Program-made: the position numbers and the translations under genes | NCBI RefSeq assembly: GCF_009687845.1 | Contig: NZ_BLAD01000074.1 | Location: forward strand, 1 to 64,000 | Direction of reading: 5' to 3' | Length of the DNA stretch: 64,000 nucleotides | Source of the DNA: Acrocarpospora corrugata | GTDB taxonomy: Bacteria > Actinomycetota > Actinomycetes > Streptosporangiales > Streptosporangiaceae | The notes under the pieces: generated by a model | What the model was told of the DNA's origin: nothing | Databases searched by the model: none | What the model saw: only the letters and a program-made list of their open reading frames with translations | Part shown: piece by piece, positions 27,961-36,947 of the stretch | Layout of the letters: the number at the start of each line of letters is the position of its first letter | Numbering within the stretch: the first letter of the stretch is position 1

Positions 27961-28575
27961 ATGACACTACGTAGCGCAAGGTCCCTGGGGCAGCTCGCCG
28001 CCCTGACCCTCGCCGGCTGCCTGCTCACCGCGTGCGGCGGCGGCACGAGCACGAAGGTGGCCGCCGCGCCGGCCGGCGAGGTGGCGTCCCTGGTCACCGA
28101 GACCCCCGTTCAGAACGCCGACGCCACCCCGTCCAAGAAGCCCGATCCCGAGTCGAAGCGGCCCCAACTGCGCCTGGACAGCACGGCGGAGGAGGTCGCG
28201 ACGTTGCGCAAGGCGTACGCGGCCTGCCTGCGCGAGCACGGGATGCCGGACGGCGGCGGCGAGTACACCGCCGCGATGCAGGCCGCCGAGGACAAGGCCA
28301 GGAAGGAGTGCGAGGACAAGCTGCCCCAGCTGCCGCCGGAGATGGACCCCGCGCGGAACCCGCACTACGCGGACGCCGTCCGGGCCCAGGTCAAATGCAT
28401 GAAGGAGCACGGCTTCGACGTCAGCATCACCCCGGCCACCGGCTCTGACCCGAACGCCATCGGCTGGACGTACAACAGCGTGCCCGGCCCCGGAGTCGAC
28501 ATCGAGAAGATCCAGGACGACTGCCGGGCCGAGGGCTTCGGCGGCGGCGCGGCCCTGCAGCCGGGTCCCGCGTAG
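27961..28575 (+). CDS. Cys-rich putative lipoprotein co-regulated with the efflux pump
   Basis: 204 residues. Signal peptide and lipobox (LLTAC-GGG). The mature part has four cysteines in two related motifs, 'AACLREHGMPD' with 'KECEDKL' and 'VKCMKEHGFDV' with 'DDCRAEGF', suggesting a duplicated disulfide-bonded unit. Small lipoproteins of this sort are often found next to actinobacterial two-component/MacB-like loci and may present ligand to the kinase, which itself has extracytoplasmic cysteines. That role is inference. Its own promoter motif is listed above. Confidence 0.8.
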   Translation: MTLRSARSLGQLAALTLAGCLLTACGGGTSTKVAAAPAGEVASLVTETPVQNADATPSKKPDPESKRPQLRLDSTAEEVATLRKAYAACLREHGMPDGGGEYTAAMQAAEDKARKECEDKLPQLPPEMDPARNPHYADAVRAQVKCMKEHGFDVSITPATGSDPNAIGWTYNSVPGPGVDIEKIQDDCRAEGFGGGAALQPGPA

Positions 28576-28607
28576 GCGTTTCGCATTTCTTGCGTCATCA
28601 TCCGGAC

Positions 28608-29318
28608 ATGGGGACGTGGAACGCGGTCGCCGTGGTCCTGGCGGGGGCGCTGGTGGTGTCACTGGCGGCGCAGACCGGTTCGCGGGAACGCGCCGCCAGC
28701 CCGCTGGACAACCCCGACGGGACCAGGCGGGGTCTGGTGCCGGTCACGTCGGCGGCGGACCGGGCCGCGGCCGTCGGCCTGATCAAGGGGCTGCGGGTGG
28801 CGGGGATGGGGCCCAAGAACGGCTACCGGCGGGAACGGTTCGGCGAGAACTGGGCTGACGCGGCGTCCGCCGTGCCCTATTCGCGCAACGGGTGCGACAC
28901 CCGCAACGATCTCCTCGCCCGGGACGGCGACGACGTGCGCTACCGGGCGGGGTCCCGTTGTGTGGTGGTGGAGATGACGCTGGAGGATCCGTACACGGGC
29001 CGGACGATCCGGTGGCGCAAGGCCGACGCCGACCGGATCCAGGTCGACCACGTCGTCCCGCTCTCCTACGAGTGGCGGATGGGCGCGTCCCGCTGGTCGC
29101 GCGCCAAACGCCTCCGGATCGCCAACGACCCGCTCAACCTGCTGCCCGTGTACGGCCCCGTCAACGAGGCCAAAGGCGGCTCAGGGCCGGCCGCCTGGCT
29201 CCCTCCGTCCCGTCGGATCCGCTGCGCCTACGTCGTACGCTTCGCCCAGGTCGCCCTGAAATACGACCTTCCGGTCACCCGGGCCGACAAATCTCACATG
29301 CTCGCCCAGTGCCGTTAG
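28608..29318 (+). CDS. Secreted HNH endonuclease (DUF1524-like)
   Basis: 236 residues from ATG 28608. An N-terminal hydrophobic stretch ('AVAVVLAGALVVSLAAQ') is a signal peptide or anchor. The nuclease core is 'ADRIQVDHVVPLSYEWRMGASRW...RIANDPLNLLPVYGPVNEAKGG', with the conserved Asp-His and Asn of the HNH/DUF1524 fold. Two cysteines ('SRNGCDTRNDLL', 'SRCVVVEMTL') may be bridged. Such proteins act as extracellular nucleases in actinomycetes. It converges on the polyprenyl synthase gene with a 4-bp overlap. Confidence 0.87.
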   Translation: MGTWNAVAVVLAGALVVSLAAQTGSRERAASPLDNPDGTRRGLVPVTSAADRAAAVGLIKGLRVAGMGPKNGYRRERFGENWADAASAVPYSRNGCDTRNDLLARDGDDVRYRAGSRCVVVEMTLEDPYTGRTIRWRKADADRIQVDHVVPLSYEWRMGASRWSRAKRLRIANDPLNLLPVYGPVNEAKGGSGPAAWLPPSRRIRCAYVVRFAQVALKYDLPVTRADKSHMLAQCR

Positions 29319-30364
29319 ACCGTGCGGCGGGTCATCGATCGGGCCAGCGCGCGGAGCTCCCCGGCCGGGCGGGGCGCGAGCCCGGCCGCGTCCAGGTGGG
29401 CGAGCCCCTCCGCGAGCAGGTCGTCGGCGGTGGCCCGGCTCCAGGCCCGGCCCCCGGCGTTCTCGATGAGATCGGCGGCGTGGGTGAGTTCGTCGTGGGA
29501 GAGCAGGGCGTCCCCCCGGTAGACGGCCGCCAGCTCGCGCCCGGCCGCCGTCCCCGAGGTGAGCGCCGCCACCACCGGAAGGGACTTCTTGCGATTGGCC
29601 AGATCCGAATAGACGGGTTTGCCGGTGACCGCAGGATCGCCCCAGATGCCGAGCAGATCGTCGGCCAGCTGGAACGCCAGCCCCACCCGATCGCCGAACG
29701 CCCGCAGATGTTCGACCTGGACTGCCGTGCCGTCGCCGAACAGGCCGCCAAGCGCGCACGCGCAGGCGATCAGCGCGCCCGTCTTGCCGCTCGCCATGCG
29801 CAGGCACTCGGCCAGCTCCACCTCCGCCCGGCCCTCGAACTCGACGTCGGAGCTCTGCCCGTTCAGCAGCTCCTGCACGGTCGCGCTGAGCGTCGAGATC
29901 CCCGCGCGGGCGAACGGGTGCCCGCTGGCCGCCAAGACGTCGAACGCCAGCGCGAGCACCGAGTCCCCCGCCAGGATGGCCTGGCTCACCCCGAACGCGC
30001 GCCACGCCGTGGGCCGGTGCCGCCGGGTGTCGTCCCCGTCCATCACGTCGTCGTGCAGCAGCGAGAAGTTGTGCACCAGCTCGACCGCGACCGCGACCGG
30101 CACCGCGGCCCCGGCCTCCCCGCCGACCGCCTCGGCCGCCAGCAGGGACAGCGTCGGCCGCATCGCCTTGCCGCTGTCGGCCTGCGCCGGGGCGCCGTGC
30201 GCGTCCCACCAGCCCAGGTGGTAGCCGGTGATGTGGCGCATCGGCGCCGGCAGCCGGTCCACGGCCGGGCCCAGGGCCGGGCGCAGCAGCGCCCGTCCCC
30301 AGTCCAGCACCGAGCCCGCCGGGCGTAGCTCCACCGACTCGATTGACTCGCCGGTCGTGGTCAT
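29315..30364 (-). CDS. Polyprenyl diphosphate synthase, predicted encapsulin cargo
   Basis: 349 residues. First Asp-rich motif 'HDDVMDGDD' (Asp105, Asp106, Asp109) and second 'FQLADDLLGIWGD' (Asp235, Asp236), with 'GKAMRPTLSLLAAEA' and 'GKTGALI' as expected for a trans-isoprenyl diphosphate synthase that condenses IPP with an allylic substrate. Compared with a bare synthase it has an extra N-terminal segment of roughly 50 residues rich in Trp/Arg ('SVLDWGRALLRPALGPAVDRL'), which might direct loading into the shell. Its ATG shares a base with the stop of the shell gene (TGATG), so translation is coupled. Chain length cannot be read with confidence. Confidence 0.9.
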   Translation of the reverse strand: MTTTGESIESVELRPAGSVLDWGRALLRPALGPAVDRLPAPMRHITGYHLGWWDAHGAPAQADSGKAMRPTLSLLAAEAVGGEAGAAVPVAVAVELVHNFSLLHDDVMDGDDTRRHRPTAWRAFGVSQAILAGDSVLALAFDVLAASGHPFARAGISTLSATVQELLNGQSSDVEFEGRAEVELAECLRMASGKTGALIACACALGGLFGDGTAVQVEHLRAFGDRVGLAFQLADDLLGIWGDPAVTGKPVYSDLANRKKSLPVVAALTSGTAAGRELAAVYRGDALLSHDELTHAADLIENAGGRAWSRATADDLLAEGLAHLDAAGLAPRPAGELRALARSMTRRTV

Positions 30365-31737
30365 CAGTGGCCGAGCTCCACGTTCTCCAGCAGCCCCAGC
30401 GCGTCCGGCACCAGCACGGCCGCCGAATAGTAGGCGCTGACCAGGTAGGAGATGACCGCCTGCTCGTTGATCCCCATGAACCGCACGTTCAGGCCGGGCT
30501 CGACCTCGTCCGGCAGGCCGGTCTGGTGCAGCCCGACCACGCCCTGGTCCTCCTGGCCGGTCCGCAGCGCCAGGATCGAGGTGGTCCGGGAGTCGCTGAT
30601 CGGGATCTTGTTGCAGGTCAGGATCGGCACCCCGCGCCAGGCGGGGACATGGCTCCCGTTCATGTCCACGACCTGCGGATACAGCCCGCGCTTGGAGCAT
30701 TCGCGGCCGAACGCGGCGATCGCGTGCGGGTGCGCCAGGAAGAACTGGGTCTTCCTGCGGCGGCTGAGCAGCTCGTCGAGGTCGTCGGGCGTGGGCGGCC
30801 CGGTCCTGGTGTGGATGCGCTGCTTCAGGTCGGCGTTGTGCAGCAGCCCGAACTCGCGGTTGTTGACCAGCTCGTGTTCCTGCCGCTCGCGCAGCGCCTC
30901 GATGGTGAGGCGCAACTGCTGCTGCGTCTGGTTCATCGGGTCGTTGTAGAGGTCGGCCACCCGGGTGTGCACCCGGAGCACGGTCTGGGCGACGCTCAGC
31001 TCGTACTCCCGCGGCGAGCCCTCGTAGTCGACGAAGGTGCCCGGCAGGGCCGCCTCGCCGTGGTGGCCGGCGGCGACCGCGATGGCGGCCTGGCCGTGGT
31101 TGTCCTGCGGGCGGTCGGCCGCCGACAGGTAGCCGTCCACCTGGGCGCGCAGCGTGTCGGACTGGGACAGCAGCTCCTCGAACGCCCGCCGGGGCAGGGT
31201 GAGCACGGTTCCCGCCGTGGTCGCCTTGACGGTGAACCCCCACACGCCAGGCCCCAGCAGTGACTGGTCGCCGAAGTGGTCGCCGTCCGCCAGGTTCCCC
31301 AGCACGGCCTCGTCCCCGTACGGCCCGACTCCTAAACGGTCGAGCTTCCCGTGCGCCACCAGGACCACGTCGTCGGCCGCGTCTCCGGAGGCCACGATGA
31401 TGTCGCCCGGCTCGAAGTCCCGCTGGGCGAACCGGCCGGCCAGCGCCTCCAGCGTGTCCATGTCGTCGTAGCCGCGCAGCAGCGGCAGCTCGCACAGCTC
31501 CTGCGGGACCACCCGGATGGAGGCCCCCACGTTGGTGAAGGTCACCCGCCCGTCGCCGACGGTGTAGGTGAGCCGCCGGTTGACCCGGTAGGCGCCGCCC
31601 GACACCTCCACCCACGGCAGCACCTTCAGCAGCCACCGCGACGAGATGCCCTGCATCTGCGGCACGGTCTTGGTGGTGGTGGCGAGCTTCCGCGCGGCGG
31701 CGGTGCCCAGGCTCAGCTGATCGTTCTGAACGGTCAC
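30364..31737 (-). CDS. Family 2B encapsulin shell protein (copy 1), with cNMP-binding-like insert
   Basis: 457 residues from GTG 31737 (GAGGAG upstream). N-terminal arm '[33 protein letters not shown]', then an inserted cyclic-nucleotide-binding-like domain at ~88-205 ('[20 protein letters not shown]', '[13 protein letters not shown]'). The rest is the HK97-type shell fold ('[27 protein letters not shown]', '[33 protein letters not shown]', '[20 protein letters not shown]', '[28 protein letters not shown]'). The usual Arg of the cNMP phosphate cassette is not apparent. It self-assembles into a proteinaceous compartment in characterised relatives. Second gene of the operon. Confidence 0.9.
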   Translation of the reverse strand: MTVQNDQLSLGTAAARKLATTTKTVPQMQGISSRWLLKVLPWVEVSGGAYRVNRRLTYTVGDGRVTFTNVGASIRVVPQELCELPLLRGYDDMDTLEALAGRFAQRDFEPGDIIVASGDAADDVVLVAHGKLDRLGVGPYGDEAVLGNLADGDHFGDQSLLGPGVWGFTVKATTAGTVLTLPRRAFEELLSQSDTLRAQVDGYLSAADRPQDNHGQAAIAVAAGHHGEAALPGTFVDYEGSPREYELSVAQTVLRVHTRVADLYNDPMNQTQQQLRLTIEALRERQEHELVNNREFGLLHNADLKQRIHTRTGPPTPDDLDELLSRRRKTQFFLAHPHAIAAFGRECSKRGLYPQVVDMNGSHVPAWRGVPILTCNKIPISDSRTTSILALRTGQEDQGVVGLHQTGLPDEVEPGLNVRFMGINEQAVISYLVSAYYSAAVLVPDALGLLENVELGH

Positions 31738-31867
31738 AGTCCACTCCTCAGGTCGCGTAGGGAAGCGGCCCGGGCTGGCCCGGGCCGCGACAACCCATCC
31801 CGGGGCGAACACGCCCAGGGTTCTGCTTTCAGCGGCCGATGATTCTCAGTGATCGAAACTCAGTGGT

Positions 31868-33244
31868 CTAGTGCCCGAGCTCGACGCTCTCCAGGATGCC
31901 GAGCGCGTCCGGGGTCAGCACCGCCACCGAGTAGTAGGCGCTGACCAGGTACGAGATGATCGCCTGCTCGCTGATCCCCATGAACCGGACCGACAGGCTG
32001 GGCTGGTACTCGTCCGGGATGCCGACCTGGTGCAGGCCGACCACGCCCTGCTGCTCCTCGCCCACCCGCAGCGCCATCATGGAGGTGGTCCGGGTGGTGG
32101 TGACCGGGATCTTGTTGCACGGCAGCATCGGCACCCCGCGCCAGGCGGGCACCTTCTGCCCGCCGAAGTCGGCGCTGCTCGGGTAGACGCCGCGCTTGCT
32201 GCACTCCCGGCCGAAGGCGGCGATGGCCTGCGGGTGGGCCAGGATGAAGGAGGGCTCCTTCCAGACGGTGGCCAGCAGTTCGTCCAGGTCGTCCGGAGTC
32301 GGCGGCCCGGTCCGGGTGTGGATGCGCTGCTTCAGGTCGGCGTTGTGCAGCAGCCCGAAATCGGTGTTGTTCACCATCTCGTGCTCCTGGCGTTCGCGCA
32401 GGGCCTCGATGGTGAGCCGGAGCTGCTGGTCGGTCTGGTTCATCGGGTCGTTGTAGAGGTCGGACACCCGGCTGTGCACCCGGAGCACGGTCTGGGCGAC
32501 GCTCAGCTCGTATTCCCGGGGCGAGACCTCGTAGTCGACGAAGGTGCCAGGGAGGGCGGCCTCGCCGTGGTGGCCGGCCGACAGGTGGATGGCGGCCTCA
32601 CCGTACTCGTCCTGCGCGCCGGACGGCCCCGCCCGGAACGCGGCGAGATGCGCCCGCAGGCTGTCGGAGGAGGCCGCCAGCTCGTCGAACGCCTGCCGGG
32701 ACAGTGTCAGCACGGTCCCCGACGTGACCGCCCGGACCGTGCAGTCCCAGCTGCCCCCCTCCACCAGCGCCCGGTCCCCGAAATGGTCCCCGTCGGCCAG
32801 CAGCCCGAGCACGGCCTCATCCCCGTAAGGCCCGTGGCCGAGGCGGTTGAGCTTGCCGTGCGCGACCAGCACGACCTGGTCGGCGTCCTCCCCCTCCGTC
32901 GCGATGACGTCGCCCGGCTGGAAATCCCGCTGGAGGAACCGCCCCGCCATGGCCTCCAGCGTCTCCAGGTCCTCGTAGCCCCGCAGCAGCGGAAGCTCGC
33001 CCAGTTCGGGCGGGATGACCCGGATCCGAGTTCCGGTGACGCTGAAGCTCACCCGCCCGTCGCCGACCGCGTAACTGAGCCTCCTGTTCACCCGATACGC
33101 CCCGCCCGAGACCTGCACCCACGGCAGCAGTTTGAGCAGCCACCGGGAGGTGATGCCCTGCATCTGCGGCGTGGTCTTGGTGGTCGTCGCGAGTTTCCGC
33201 GCCGCAGCTGTGCCGAGGCTCAACTGGTCGTTCTCAACCGTCAC
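31868..33244 (-). CDS. Family 2B encapsulin shell protein (copy 2), with cNMP-binding-like insert
   Basis: 458 residues from GTG 33244. Paralogue of the downstream copy: by eye about three quarters identical, highest in the N-arm and HK97 parts and lowest inside the insert ('[20 protein letters not shown]' against '[20 protein letters not shown]'). Shell motifs '[39 protein letters not shown]' and '[28 protein letters not shown]' are intact. First gene of the operon, 130 bp before copy 1. Two distinct shell proteins in one operon match the two-component family 2B encapsulins reported in Streptomyces; mixed shells are therefore plausible here. Confidence 0.9.
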   Translation of the reverse strand: MTVENDQLSLGTAAARKLATTTKTTPQMQGITSRWLLKLLPWVQVSGGAYRVNRRLSYAVGDGRVSFSVTGTRIRVIPPELGELPLLRGYEDLETLEAMAGRFLQRDFQPGDVIATEGEDADQVVLVAHGKLNRLGHGPYGDEAVLGLLADGDHFGDRALVEGGSWDCTVRAVTSGTVLTLSRQAFDELAASSDSLRAHLAAFRAGPSGAQDEYGEAAIHLSAGHHGEAALPGTFVDYEVSPREYELSVAQTVLRVHSRVSDLYNDPMNQTDQQLRLTIEALRERQEHEMVNNTDFGLLHNADLKQRIHTRTGPPTPDDLDELLATVWKEPSFILAHPQAIAAFGRECSKRGVYPSSADFGGQKVPAWRGVPMLPCNKIPVTTTRTTSMMALRVGEEQQGVVGLHQVGIPDEYQPSLSVRFMGISEQAIISYLVSAYYSVAVLTPDALGILESVELGH

Positions 33245-33526
33245 TACCCACCCCTGTCCGACGATCGACGAAACAGAACCGGAGCACGATTATTTGCAGA
33301 ACTTTAACCGACTTTGGAGCGCCCATTACGTCTCCGGTCGGCTCAATAATGGTCCGCGCCCATTCCCGGTGTCAAATTCGAGTTCTCATTCGAATACGCA
33401 GACTGCATTTCTAGCGAAATAAAACGAGATTGCTAGACATGTCGCAATTGCCGGATGATATGGCCATATCGGAAACCAGCTGATTACGGCTGTCCGCGAT
33501 TCCCGGCGGGCCGCCCACCTGCGGGT
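33245..33526 (-). promoter_or_regulatory. AT-rich leader/promoter region of the encapsulin operon
   Basis: 282 bases without a gene and markedly less GC-rich than the surroundings. It holds an inverted repeat attcga / tcgaat (33376-33395) and a perfect 14-bp palindrome gatatggccatatc (33457-33470), either of which could be an operator. The length and composition suggest regulated transcription of the shell operon. Confidence 0.5.
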
Positions 33527-34043
33527 TCAGGCCGGGCCCGCACCGTCGCCGAAGTGCGCCAGGACCATCTCGACCAGCGCGGTGACGTCGGCGTCGGCCA
33601 TCGGCCCGCCGGTCATGCCCATCCGGTGGAGCAGAGTTCCGACGACGACGTCAATGTAGAAAAGGACCCGGTTCTCCGGTTCGCCGAGCGCGTCCTGGAG
33701 CGCGAGCCGGTACGGATCCTGAAACCGCGTGGCCAGGATCTCGCGCAGGGCCGGATCGCTGACGGCGTCACTGAACACGCCCGCGAACGCGTCGCCCACC
33801 CCGGGCTCGCCGATCTTCGCCGCGGCCCAGCGGATGCCCGAGGACATGAGCTCGGCCCGGCTGCCGCCCGCCAGCGGCACCGGGCCGAACGCGTCCAGGA
33901 GGAAGTCCACGATCAGCGCGCCCTTCGACGGCCAGCGCCGGTAGATCGTCGTCTTCGCGACGCCGGCCGCGGCCGCGATGCGTTCGACGGTGGCGCGCGT
34001 ACCCGAGTTCGCAGACCGTGCTCAGCGTCGCGGCGAAGACCAC
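33527..34043 (-). pseudogene. Frameshifted TetR-family regulator
   Basis: From a GTG at 34043 the frame reads MVFAATLSTVCELGYA, the usual first helix of TetR. The helix-turn-helix 'ATVERIAAAAGVAKTTIYRRWPSKGALIVD' and ligand domain down to 33527 continue in another frame. The break lies in the GCGCGC run at 33993-33999 and is consistent with loss of one 2-base unit. No start codon exists upstream in the second frame, because a stop precedes it. The first helix is also short, and its coding region abuts the divergent hydrolase relic, suggesting a deletion removed the original 5' ends. Not expected to give a working repressor. Confidence 0.78.
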
Positions 34044-34859
34044 CGCGTTGAGATTTCCGGATCGCGGCGCCGCGATCCGGTGGCGGGAGGTGGCGCTGCC
34101 CGGCCGCCTGCTCCGGGTCCGGGTGTACCGGCCGTCACCCGGGGGCGCGGTCCTGCCGCTCGTGCTCCATGTGCACGGAGGCGGTTTCGTGGGTACGGCG
34201 GTGCAGAGCGACTGGGTGAACAGCCACCTCGCCGCGCGGCTGCCCGCGGTCGTCGTCTCGGTCGAGCACCGCCTCCTCGGCCCGGAGACTCCGCTGTCGG
34301 CCGTCGACGACGGCTGGGACGTGCTCCGGCACATGCTGCGGCACGCCGCGCAGTGGGGAATCGACCTGGCGCGGACCGTCGTCTTCGGCGAGAGCGCCGG
34401 CTCGATGGTCACCGCCCTGGCCGCGATCCGGGCCAGGGCGTCCGGCCCGCCCCTGCGGGCGCAGGTGCTGGTCAACCCCGCCGTCGACCTGACCGCGACG
34501 ATGTTCGACCACGCCTCGTTCACCCGGCACGCCCACAGCCCGACCCTCACCCTGCCGTAGCTGCGGCTGTTCCACCGGTTCGCCGTCCCGCCGGGAACCG
34601 ACCCTCGTACGGTGCCGCCCCTGTACGCCGACGACCTGAGCGGGCTGGCCCACGCGCTCGTGGTGCTGCCGACCCTCGACCCGGTGGCCGATCACGGCCG
34701 CCGATACGCCGAACGACTGCGGGCGGCCGGGACGCCCGCACGGCTCACCGAATACCCCGGAGCGACGCACACGTTCCTCAGCATGCCCGGCCTGGTGCCA
34801 CAGGCGAAGGCCGCGCGGGCGGAGATCGCCCGTTCCTCCGAGACCACCTCACCGGGTGA
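34018..34859 (+). pseudogene. Alpha/beta hydrolase (HSL-like) interrupted by a stop codon and a frameshift
   Basis: The N-terminal two thirds has the oxyanion motif 'LHVHGGGFVGTAV' and nucleophile elbow 'VFGESAGSMVT'. A TAG at 34558-34560 interrupts it (a CAG-to-TAG change would explain it). The same frame continues after the stop with 'LRLFHRFAVPPGTDPR...VVLPTLDPVADHG' and the catalytic His region 'YPGATHTFLSM'. Near 34831 a one-base deletion would explain why the natural C-terminus 'FLRDHLTG' and its TGA (34857-34859) are in the next frame. Two independent lesions make decay likely. Confidence 0.82.
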
Positions 34860-35006
34860 CGAGGACAGGCCGTCCGGCGCGCCGATCGCGTCGTCTTCCT
34901 GGACGGCGGCCGGATCGTGGAGGAGGGCACCCACGACGAGCTGCTGCGCCGCGGCGGACGCTACGCCGGTTTCGTCGAAATGAGTTCGGCTGACACGGGC
35001 TGGTGA
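34860..35006 (+). pseudogene. C-terminal relic of an ABC exporter
   Basis: Directly after the hydrolase stop, 48 codons read (R)[18 protein letters not shown], then [29 protein letters not shown] and TGA. This is the typical end of the ATPase domain of a fused multidrug ABC exporter ('[22 protein letters not shown]'). No start codon, Walker motifs or membrane part are present, so only the tail is left. It shares a frame with nothing upstream. Confidence 0.8.
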
Positions 35007-35136
35007 AGCGTACTGACACGGTAAGTAAGGTTCCCGCAAGGGTTGCTGCAAGGTGCGGCGCGGACGCTCACGGCAGGAGGCGGTTCGGGGGGATCGCCAT
35101 TTCGGAAGGCCGGAGCGAGGGGGCTGCAGAGCCAGC

Positions 35137-36360
35137 ATGCCGAGTAAGGATTGGCGCCGGGTCCCGGTGGGGCTCGATGCCGGCAAATGGGTGACACGAG
35201 GGAATTTGAAGACCGTGCTGGTGATAGTCCACACGGTCACGACGGGGCAGCGCCTGCTGGAGGCGATCCGGCTGCTGGATTCCGATCTGCGGGTCCAGAC
35301 GCTGTTCACGGTCGCGGAGGACGCCTTCAACAACGGGGTGGAGGAGTTCGTGCAGGGTCTCGGTGGCTTGCTGCTGCCCTGGCGGCAGGCGGTGACCGAG
35401 CGTTTCGACCTGGCCATCGCGGCCAGTTTCGGCTCGATCCACGAGATCCACGCGCCGCTGATCGTGATGGCGCACGGGGCCAGTTTCAACAAGCTGGTGC
35501 CGCGCCCGCCGGGCCGGCGGGTGGCGGGCGCCCGGGGGACGTACGGGCTGGACGCGCAGCGGCTGCTCCGGGACGGCAGCGTCATCCCGGACGCGATCGT
35601 CCTGCCCCACCAGACCGACCTGGGCAGGCTGGCGATCGAATGCCCGCAGGCGGTGCCGTCCGCGGAGGTGATCGGCGATCCGATCTACGACCGGCTCGCG
35701 GTCAGCCGCGACGACCGGGCCCTGTACCGGCGGGCGCTCGACGTCTGGCCCAGGCAGAAACTGATCGCGGTCAGCTCCACCTGGGGCACCGAGTCGCTGT
35801 TCGGCCGGGGCGACCTGGTGAACCGCCTGGTCCGCGAGCTGCCCGCCAGCGAGTACAAGGTCGTCGCGCTGCTGCACCCCAATGTCTGGTACATGCACGG
35901 CTCCTGGCAGGTCCGGGCCTGGCTGGCCGACAGCGTGCGGCGGGGACTGCAGATCGTGCCGCCCAACGACGACTGGCTCGGCGTGCTCGTCGCCGCCGAC
36001 TGGGTGGTCGGCGACCACGGCTCCGCCACGCTGTACGGCGCGTCCATCGGCATCCCCATCCTGCTGGCCCGCTTCCCCGCCGACGACGTGGCGCCGAGCT
36101 CGCCGCAGGGCGAACTGGCCGCCATCGCCCCCCGGATCAACCGCTACCAGCGGCTCGCCACCCAGCTCAACCGGGCCGCCAGCACGCTCAAGCCCGAGCA
36201 CTACCAGCGCGTCGAGGAGCGGATCACCTCGGCGCCCGGCCATTTCCACCGCAACATGCGGCGCCTGATGTACCGGCTGATGAATCTGCGCCAGCCCGCG
36301 TCCATCCCGGTCGCCGCCCCGGCCCCGATGCCGTTCCTCAACCCGTACCACGGAGGCTGA
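35137..36360 (+). CDS. Glycosyltransferase-like (GT-B fold) protein, unassigned
   Basis: 407 residues from ATG 35137; GTG 35191 ('VTRGNLKTVLVIVHTV') is an alternative start closer to the conserved part. It has a Rossmann-like N-half ('VLVIVHTVTTGQRLLEAIRLL', 'FDLAIAASFGSIHEI') and a second half with 'QKLIAVSSTWGTESLFGRGD', 'YKVVALLHPNVW' and 'AADWVVGDHGSATLYGASIGIPILLARFP'. That last motif resembles the nucleotide-sugar/CDP-glycerol site of GT-B transferases and 2-epimerases. No membrane segment. Gene 1 of a tightly packed three-gene set (2-bp gap, then a 4-bp overlap). The donor and acceptor are unknown. Confidence 0.75.
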   Translation: MPSKDWRRVPVGLDAGKWVTRGNLKTVLVIVHTVTTGQRLLEAIRLLDSDLRVQTLFTVAEDAFNNGVEEFVQGLGGLLLPWRQAVTERFDLAIAASFGSIHEIHAPLIVMAHGASFNKLVPRPPGRRVAGARGTYGLDAQRLLRDGSVIPDAIVLPHQTDLGRLAIECPQAVPSAEVIGDPIYDRLAVSRDDRALYRRALDVWPRQKLIAVSSTWGTESLFGRGDLVNRLVRELPASEYKVVALLHPNVWYMHGSWQVRAWLADSVRRGLQIVPPNDDWLGVLVAADWVVGDHGSATLYGASIGIPILLARFPADDVAPSSPQGELAAIAPRINRYQRLATQLNRAASTLKPEHYQRVEERITSAPGHFHRNMRRLMYRLMNLRQPASIPVAAPAPMPFLNPYHGG

Positions 36361-36362
36361 TC

Positions 36363-36947
36363 GTGCTGGACAAGCTGGTCGTCGCCCACTTCTTCCGCCA
36401 GCGGCAGCCGCTGTCGCTGAACCGGGCGCCCGCGATCCCGCCGCGCGCGACGGTTCCCGCGGTGCTGGTCATCCCCCGCGAGGGGCCACTGCGCGAGCCG
36501 CACCTGATGGTGGTCACCGGCACCTCGCCGGTCCATGGCCTGCCGCCGGGGGACGTGCTCGACGACACCCATCTCGTGGTCGACTCCGACGACGCCGGCG
36601 ATCAGGCCCGGCGGGAGCTGGCCGACGTGCTGATCACCCGGGACGGCATGGCCGGGCTGCTGGACCGGTATGTGGGGTGCGCCGTCGCGGTGACCAGGCA
36701 GCCGGGGGGCTGCCTGGTCGGGCTGCGGCACGGCTGCCGCGCCGAGATCACCGGCAGCGCCGGGCTCATCGCCGGGGCCGACCCGTGGCCGGCCACGTTC
36801 GGCTCGTTCCTGTACTGCTGGCTGGCCGCCAGACTTCCGCTGTACGGCCTGACCACGGCCACCGTGATCGCCGGCCACTACCTGGACGGGTGCGCGTTCG
36901 ACGTGGCCGGACGGGCCCGCATCGCGGTCACCGGAGGAGCGGGATGA
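36363..36947 (+). CDS. Unknown protein linked to the GT-like and PfkB genes
   Basis: 194 residues from GTG 36363 with GGAGG just upstream. Predicted soluble and cytoplasmic. Patterns visible: 'IPREGPLREPHLMVVTGTSP', 'DDTHLVVDSDDAGDQARRELADVLITRDGMAGLLDRY', 'GCAVAVTRQPGGCLVGLRHGCRAEITGSAGLI' and a C-terminal 'YGLTTATVIAGHYLDGCAFDVAGR'. I recognise no family. It could be a substrate-binding or scaffold partner, but the sequence does not say. Two bases after gene 1 and overlapping the kinase by 4 bp, so the three products are probably made together. Confidence 0.75.
   Translation: MLDKLVVAHFFRQRQPLSLNRAPAIPPRATVPAVLVIPREGPLREPHLMVVTGTSPVHGLPPGDVLDDTHLVVDSDDAGDQARRELADVLITRDGMAGLLDRYVGCAVAVTRQPGGCLVGLRHGCRAEITGSAGLIAGADPWPATFGSFLYCWLAARLPLYGLTTATVIAGHYLDGCAFDVAGRARIAVTGGAG

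Noticed and set aside
30364-33244. The two shell genes as Crp/Fnr-type transcription regulators
   Set aside because: The cNMP-like domain is an insert and there is no DNA-binding winged helix after it; instead about 250 residues of HK97-type shell sequence follow.
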